Assembly (NCBI RefSeq): GCF_019097595.1
Contig: NC_080731.1
Span: 17,975,571 to 18,039,570, forward strand
Source: Hemibagrus wyckioides
Lineage: Eukaryota; Chordata; Actinopteri; Siluriformes; Bagridae
Length of the DNA: 64,000 nucleotides
Reading direction: 5' to 3'
Positions 61,093-64,000 of this stretch are shown one piece after another (position 1 is the stretch's first letter; each line of letters starts with the position of its first letter). Under the pieces are notes generated by a model. That model saw nothing but the letters and a program-made list of their open reading frames with translations. It had not been told where the DNA came from and made no database searches. The translations under genes and the position numbers were made by a program.

Positions 61093-62151
61093 CTCTGTCT
61101 CTCTCTCACTCTTCTAGGTCAACATCATTGAGATTAATTACGCCAAAACGGCCAAGAAGATGGACATGAAGCGCCTGAAGACTAGCATGTGGAGTCTTCT
61201 GACAGACAGCCCAGAGAAACCAGCCAAGGTATCCTGCTCCATACACACACACACACACACACAGGGCAAGACAGAAGAGTACATATCAGTACTAATAACT
61301 CCTCCCTGATCTGATCTGAGCTGTCCTGTTCATTTCATTTCACTCTGTGTGTGTGTGTGTGTGTCTTAAAGGATGCTGAGAGTGAGAAGCCTACAGAAGT
61401 TCCGGGAGAGAAATCCTTCAGCCAGTCCACCAGGACACTCTTACAGAAGTAAGCAGAATAGCATGCGACACAAACACAACTACACAACAGACCCACGTTC
61501 ACGACTAACAAGCTGCTACTGTAGAGGTTTATGAGGGTGGGACAAATCTAGAAAGCATTTGATTAGAAACAAACACATCCTCAATTTCACCAATTTCCCA
61601 AAAGTCTGAATTTGTAAATAAAGCTGAAGGAGACATTTGATCATACGCTGCTGACGGATCCCTCACCTGTGCCGCTTCAGTCGTTAAATCTCACAGAAGA
61701 TAAGTCAGAGATGAGACGTGACCCATACTGCAGGATCCTCATGCATCTTTCACACCCTCAACCCTCGGCAGCGTGACCCGCGGCTCTCCTTCACGCACTC
61801 CCATCAATTATACATAACTATGAAATGTATAATAATTCATGCCTTTGGCTCGTTTCCTGTTCCAGGCTGCCCAGCACCATGGCCAATAACCTGTCTGTGC
61901 CCTTGGCGTTTGTCGCTCTCCTGCATCTGGCCAATGAGAAGGTGAGTCCTGAAAAATAAGCCACAGCCGTTAATTTTCTTTAATTTTCCACACAATAAAA
62001 TATCCAGTGTCTGTCTCTGGCTTACAAAATCTGCAGTAACACATTAATAATAATAATAATCTCATCAGAGGTCATATGTTTTCTTACTCAGAACCTGGAG
62101 CTCCACAAAGTGGACGACATGTCAGACATCATCATCAAACAAGGACACTGA
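56514..62151 (+). CDS. ncaph: Condensin complex subunit 2 / CAP-H (ncaph), complete
   Basis: NCAPH is the gamma-kleisin of condensin I. It bridges the SMC2 and SMC4 heads and holds NCAPD2 and NCAPG, driving loop extrusion and mitotic chromosome compaction. CDS joins 17 exons at 56514-56719, 56809-56899, 56989-57078, 57202-57319, 57566-57717, 58372-58561, 58649-58731, 58886-59094, 59248-59393, 59495-59601, 60178-60297, 60413-60520, 60617-60745, 61118-61228, 61372-61448, 61866-61941 and 62092-62151. All junctions are GT/AG and the sum is 2073 bases, one uninterrupted 690-residue frame (human is about 740). Landmarks are N-terminal SP/TP sites, a basic 'RRQRRRSR', the SMC2-neck segment (about residues 80-165) with '[20 protein letters not shown]', acidic middle stretches, and a C-terminal winged-helix region (about 585-690) contacting the SMC4 head. 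ATG 56514 is the first in the exon after the acceptor. Confidence 0.97.
56809..56899 (+). CDS. ncaph: ncaph coding exon 2
   Basis: Residues 69-99, with '[16 protein letters not shown]', part of the SMC2-binding N-terminal domain. Acceptor 'gatttacag', donor GTGAGT followed by a short CA run. Confidence 0.95.
56989..57078 (+). CDS. ncaph: ncaph coding exon 3
   Basis: Residues 100-129, '[20 protein letters not shown]' and following: the conserved helix that packs on the SMC2 neck. Phase 0 at both ends. Confidence 0.96.
57202..57319 (+). CDS. ncaph: ncaph coding exon 4
   Basis: Residues 130-169, with the highly conserved '[20 protein letters not shown]'. The acceptor is preceded by (GT)n at about 57183-57197 and no pyrimidine tract. 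The donor lies inside 'ggtgtgtgt'. Confidence 0.96.
57566..57717 (+). CDS. ncaph: ncaph coding exon 5
   Basis: Residues 169-219: an acidic then Lys/Pro-rich linker ('[20 protein letters not shown]') and 'LSESEMKCE'. Acceptor 'actgtaccag'. A GAG-beginning alternative acceptor four to five bases on would break frame. Confidence 0.9.
57771..58206. repeat. 54-base minisatellite inside ncaph intron
   Basis: About eight copies of a 54-base unit ('cacccactttactgtgcatg', 'catctgttactgtgtatgat', 'gggtacagaagcca') with few differences. As 54 is 18 codons, frames on both strands stay open for 128-223 codons, one running directly out of the preceding exon. Exon homology resumes at 58372, so the array is intronic. 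Confidence 0.95.
58372..58561 (+). CDS. ncaph: ncaph coding exon 6
   Basis: Residues 220-283, opening '[20 protein letters not shown]', a strongly conserved kleisin-gamma segment, then a Ser/Pro-rich variable part. Donor at 58562 (GTACCG). Confidence 0.94.
58649..58731 (+). CDS. ncaph: ncaph coding exon 7
   Basis: Residues 283-310, including '[13 protein letters not shown]', a motif conserved in vertebrate CAP-H. Phase 1 in, phase 0 out. Confidence 0.94.
58886..59094 (+). CDS. ncaph: ncaph coding exon 8
   Basis: Residues 311-380: '[11 protein letters not shown]' and a long Asp/Glu/Gly-rich stretch. Locally G+C-rich compared with neighbouring exons. The donor CG followed by GTCAGA is non-ideal but keeps frame with the next exon (Arg-Gly-Val-Ile-Pro). 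Confidence 0.88.
59248..59393 (+). CDS. ncaph: ncaph coding exon 9
   Basis: Residues 380-429, with '[20 protein letters not shown]' and '[17 protein letters not shown]', part of the central region that binds the HEAT-repeat subunits. Confidence 0.95.
59495..59601 (+). CDS. ncaph: ncaph coding exon 10
   Basis: Residues 429-464: Lys-rich linker then '[18 protein letters not shown]', matching the conserved acidic-aromatic segment of CAP-H. Confidence 0.94.
59602..60177 (+). other. ncaph intron 10 with (TATC)n
   Basis: A+T-rich intron ending with (TATC)n at about 60110-60151, 26 bases before the acceptor 'tcgtttccag'. Confidence 0.85.
60178..60297 (+). CDS. ncaph: ncaph coding exon 11
   Basis: Residues 465-504, including '[20 protein letters not shown]'. 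Phase 0 at both ends. Donor ACG followed by GTGACT. Confidence 0.92.
60413..60520 (+). CDS. ncaph: ncaph coding exon 12
   Basis: Residues 505-540 with '[18 protein letters not shown]', a hallmark CAP-H motif. Donor GTACACAC. Confidence 0.95.
60617..60745 (+). CDS. ncaph: ncaph coding exon 13
   Basis: Residues 541-583: an acidic '[19 protein letters not shown]' and '[15 protein letters not shown]'. It is shorter than the matching mammalian region, which explains part of the length difference. Confidence 0.93.
61118..61228 (+). CDS. ncaph: ncaph coding exon 14
   Basis: Residues 584-620, '[20 protein letters not shown]' followed by 'KTSMWSLLT': start of the C-terminal winged-helix region contacting SMC4. 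Confidence 0.95.
61229..61371 (+). other. ncaph intron with complementary CA and TG tracts
   Basis: This 143-base intron has (CA)n at about 61243-61262, 14 bases after the donor GTATCC, and (TG)n at about 61346-61364, seven bases before the exon. The acceptor 'cttaaag' lacks a pyrimidine tract. The two tracts can pair for about 19 bases in the transcript, drawing donor and acceptor together. Confidence 0.9.
61372..61448 (+). CDS. ncaph: ncaph coding exon 15
   Basis: Residues 621-646: linker within the C-terminal region ('[15 protein letters not shown]'). It uses the unusual AAG acceptor. The frame before and after demands this junction. Confidence 0.9.
61866..61941 (+). CDS. ncaph: ncaph coding exon 16
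   Basis: Residues 646-671, '[20 protein letters not shown]' then 'LANEK': the conserved winged-helix core. Confidence 0.96.
62092..62151 (+). CDS. ncaph: ncaph last coding exon
   Basis: Residues 672-690 ending '[11 protein letters not shown]', then TGA at 62149-62151. Confidence 0.95.
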   Translation, partial: NLELHKVDDMSDIIIKQGH

Positions 62152-62273
62152 GGGCACGCCCACATCACCATATTATTATTATTTTTTATTGTTTTTAGAG
62201 CAGTTTTTACTGTTTTAGTCCACATGTCAGGAGCAGATATTTTACAGCAAACATTTCCTTTATGTAATTTTGT

Positions 62274-62279
62274 AATAAA
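62274..62279 (+). promoter_or_regulatory. ncaph poly(A) signal
   Basis: AATAAA about 120 bases after the stop, followed by a T-rich downstream region. The implied 3' UTR is short (about 145 bases). Confidence 0.8.
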
Positions 62280-62640
62280 ATATTTTAAACTGTGATTTAA
62301 GTCTGTCATTCAGCATCATGTGGGGGAAAAATGATCTAAAGGGAGGACTGGGAGTATTGTGTTTTCAGGTAGAATAAACCTGAATCTGGATGTTCACACT
62401 TTATCCACCAGCTCTAATGAAGACCACTTGTTCTGACATTTCACTGAACCTCCAACACCTTCATGAACCTTTCTCCTCTTTCATGTCTCGTCTCCTTAAT
62501 TTAAACCGTCTGTTACGTTTTGATGTCTTTCCTTTTATCTGTGCTTTAAATATCATTAAATCTTTGAATATCTGAGTGTGTAAATGACTGTGTTCTTAAA
62601 ATCAGCCTAGATAAACAATGCATTTAAAGCAGGTATGAAC
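62280..62640. other. Downstream of ncaph, nothing recognised
   Basis: No gene seen. The open frame at 62390-62575 has no family. Confidence 0.5.
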
Positions 62641-63225
62641 CGGTAGGCTGTCTTATTTGCATATGTGAAATGCAATAGCCAATCAGAGGTGGTTTCTGAG
62701 CTTGTTACGATTTAGCATTTCTACAGCCAATAAAGGAGCTGGATTGTGACTTCATTTGCATATGACTTCTCCATAAGTCTCAATAGAAACTGTTTGAGGT
62801 CTCATTTGCATATGCTAATTAGTAGCTAGTTTATGTCGATTGACTAACATGCTGATGTTCGCTAAATAAAATGAGCTAAACATGTCCACTACAAGGAACT
62901 CTTAGTAACGATGTGACCTCGCTACCTAGCATCAGCTTGTTACTTTCTTGATATAGAGTTCTTGTAAGCTAAGCCTGCCACAGTATTGGTTAGCAAGCCA
63001 ACTTCACGGATATGATAGTTAGCTTATTAGCTAAGATCAAGCTCCTTGGATTAATTATTTTTTCTAACTGCCTGTAACCTTAAAATGTATCCTATTAAAA
63101 CAATATGCATATATTTTGCATCCAAAAGCACAATTTGACATTTTAGAAGACACATTCTAACGTGCTCTTAAAATCGCTATAATCTACCACATCTACTTTA
63201 ATTCAAAGTGAACCAATCAGATTAA
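62641..63225. promoter_or_regulatory. Scattered octamer and CCAAT motifs
   Basis: ATTTGCAT octamers lie at 62655-62662, 62754-62761 and 62804-62811. CCAAT boxes lie near 62681 ('agccaatcag'), 62727 ('agccaataaa') and 63213 ('aaccaatcag'). Whether they are active is unknown. Confidence 0.4.
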
Positions 63226-63480
63226 TGACCTTTATATATGCTAACAGCAACCCTGCTACATCCTTTATAAAACCCCGGAACCAGCTCGTGACAACTCATT
63301 TGCATATTCTAATGAGTTCCTACTACGGCCTTTATGAAACTCAGGCGCCAGCTACCGTCAGCTCATTTGCATATTCTAATGAGTTCCTACGACACTCTAT
63401 AAAAACCAGAGCCAGCTTGTGGCAGCTCATTTGCATATTCTAATTAGCTCCAACTACAGCCTGTATACACGATCTACACG
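63226..63480. repeat. About 65-base tandem module with octamer and TATA-like motifs
   Basis: Three octamers at 63298-63305, 63365-63372 and 63429-63436 (spacing 67 and 64), each within 'ctcatttgcatattctaatg' or a variant. Each is followed by a 'gttcctac' block, then 'ctttat.aaa' or 'tctataaaaa', then 'ccagct'. Copies are diverged. Confidence 0.75.
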
Positions 63481-64000
63481 AAAAAAAGCCTATTTACAGG
63501 ATAGTATCAGGATGTTCTCTCATTTACATATGCATTTACATATCTTTCTCAGCGTCACAGCCAATAGGAATCATTTCTCTGGATGTACATCTCGTTTGCA
63601 TATTTCTAAGGCTTTGGTTCCCTGTTAAACAGACTAACGTGAACGATCATGTCGACGCAAATCACCTGCACTGAAAAGCACGGAAGGGTGACGTGTTAGG
63701 GGGGCGTGGCGTGATGAAGTCATCGCAGTACCAGAACAGGGCGGGGCGGATTTCAGGACAGTAATTAGATTTTTTTGTTGTTGTTGTTGCTGTTTTAAAT
63801 ATATCTGTTTCTATGTCCCACGTTGTGGGACAGGTCTTACCGCTTTGTGTGGGTGTGACGTACCACCCAAAATATTTAAAACACGTATTATTAAAGTAAT
63901 AAAACCTTTCTTTTTCACGAATGTCCCCGACAATATTCCTCCTTTTTTGACTCTTTTATTTTTATTCAGTTCACAAGATTTTTAAACATTATATTTAAAA
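63481..64000. other. Window end: CCAAT, GC-rich patch and palindrome
   Basis: An octamer variant (gTTTGCAT) is at 63594-63601 and a CCAAT box near 63564. A short G-rich patch with 'ggggggcgtggcg' and 'cagggcggggcgg' spans about 63699-63750. The palindrome TGTCCCAC-gtt-GTGGGACA is at 63814-63832. No exon recognised. Confidence 0.45.

Overview
This window is nuclear DNA of a vertebrate, almost certainly a teleost fish. The evidence is GT/AG-spliced genes with short exons, very dense microsatellites (CA/GT, CT/GA, AT and tetranucleotides), and teleost-type retroelement and Tc1-like fragments. The dispersed repeats look otophysan (catfish or characin-like), but I cannot fix the species from sequence alone.

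Two protein genes are supported, both on the + strand. The first is the 3' part of a tachykinin NK1-type receptor (tacr1). Exons 2-5 lie at 7181-17892 and exon 1, carrying the N-terminus and TM1-TM3, lies upstream of the window, so bases 1-7180 are intron 1. The second is a complete ncaph (condensin I subunit H, the kleisin). I could join 17 coding exons at 56514-62151 into one 690-codon frame with no break. The two genes act in unrelated processes (peptide signalling at the plasma membrane and mitotic chromosome compaction), and nothing here links them functionally.

Layout: 1-7180, tacr1 intron 1, with a tandem array at the window edge, purine tracts, possible conserved noncoding blocks and an RTE-type LINE tail just before exon 2. 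7181-17892, tacr1. 17893-55770, a roughly 38 kb interval with no convincing gene but many repeats: a deleted Tc1-like transposon, a 2 kb pyrimidine tract split by a mobile-element-like sequence, several minisatellites, a homopyrimidine CCCT-rich tract, a broken L2-type LINE, and two copies of one SINE in opposite orientation, each flanked by a 13-bp direct repeat. 55775-62279, ncaph with its probable promoter and poly(A) signal. 62640-63610, a cluster of octamer (ATTTGCAT) motifs, partly in a tandem promoter-like module.

The most interesting signals concern splicing. ncaph intron 15 carries a (CA)n tract just after its donor and a complementary (TG)n tract just before its acceptor, with no polypyrimidine tract. 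This is the arrangement reported in teleosts in which RNA pairing brings splice sites together. tacr1 intron 3 has a weaker version, and tacr1 exon 5 and ncaph exon 5 have UG repeats directly before the acceptor. I found no clear sign of a wholly new protein system.
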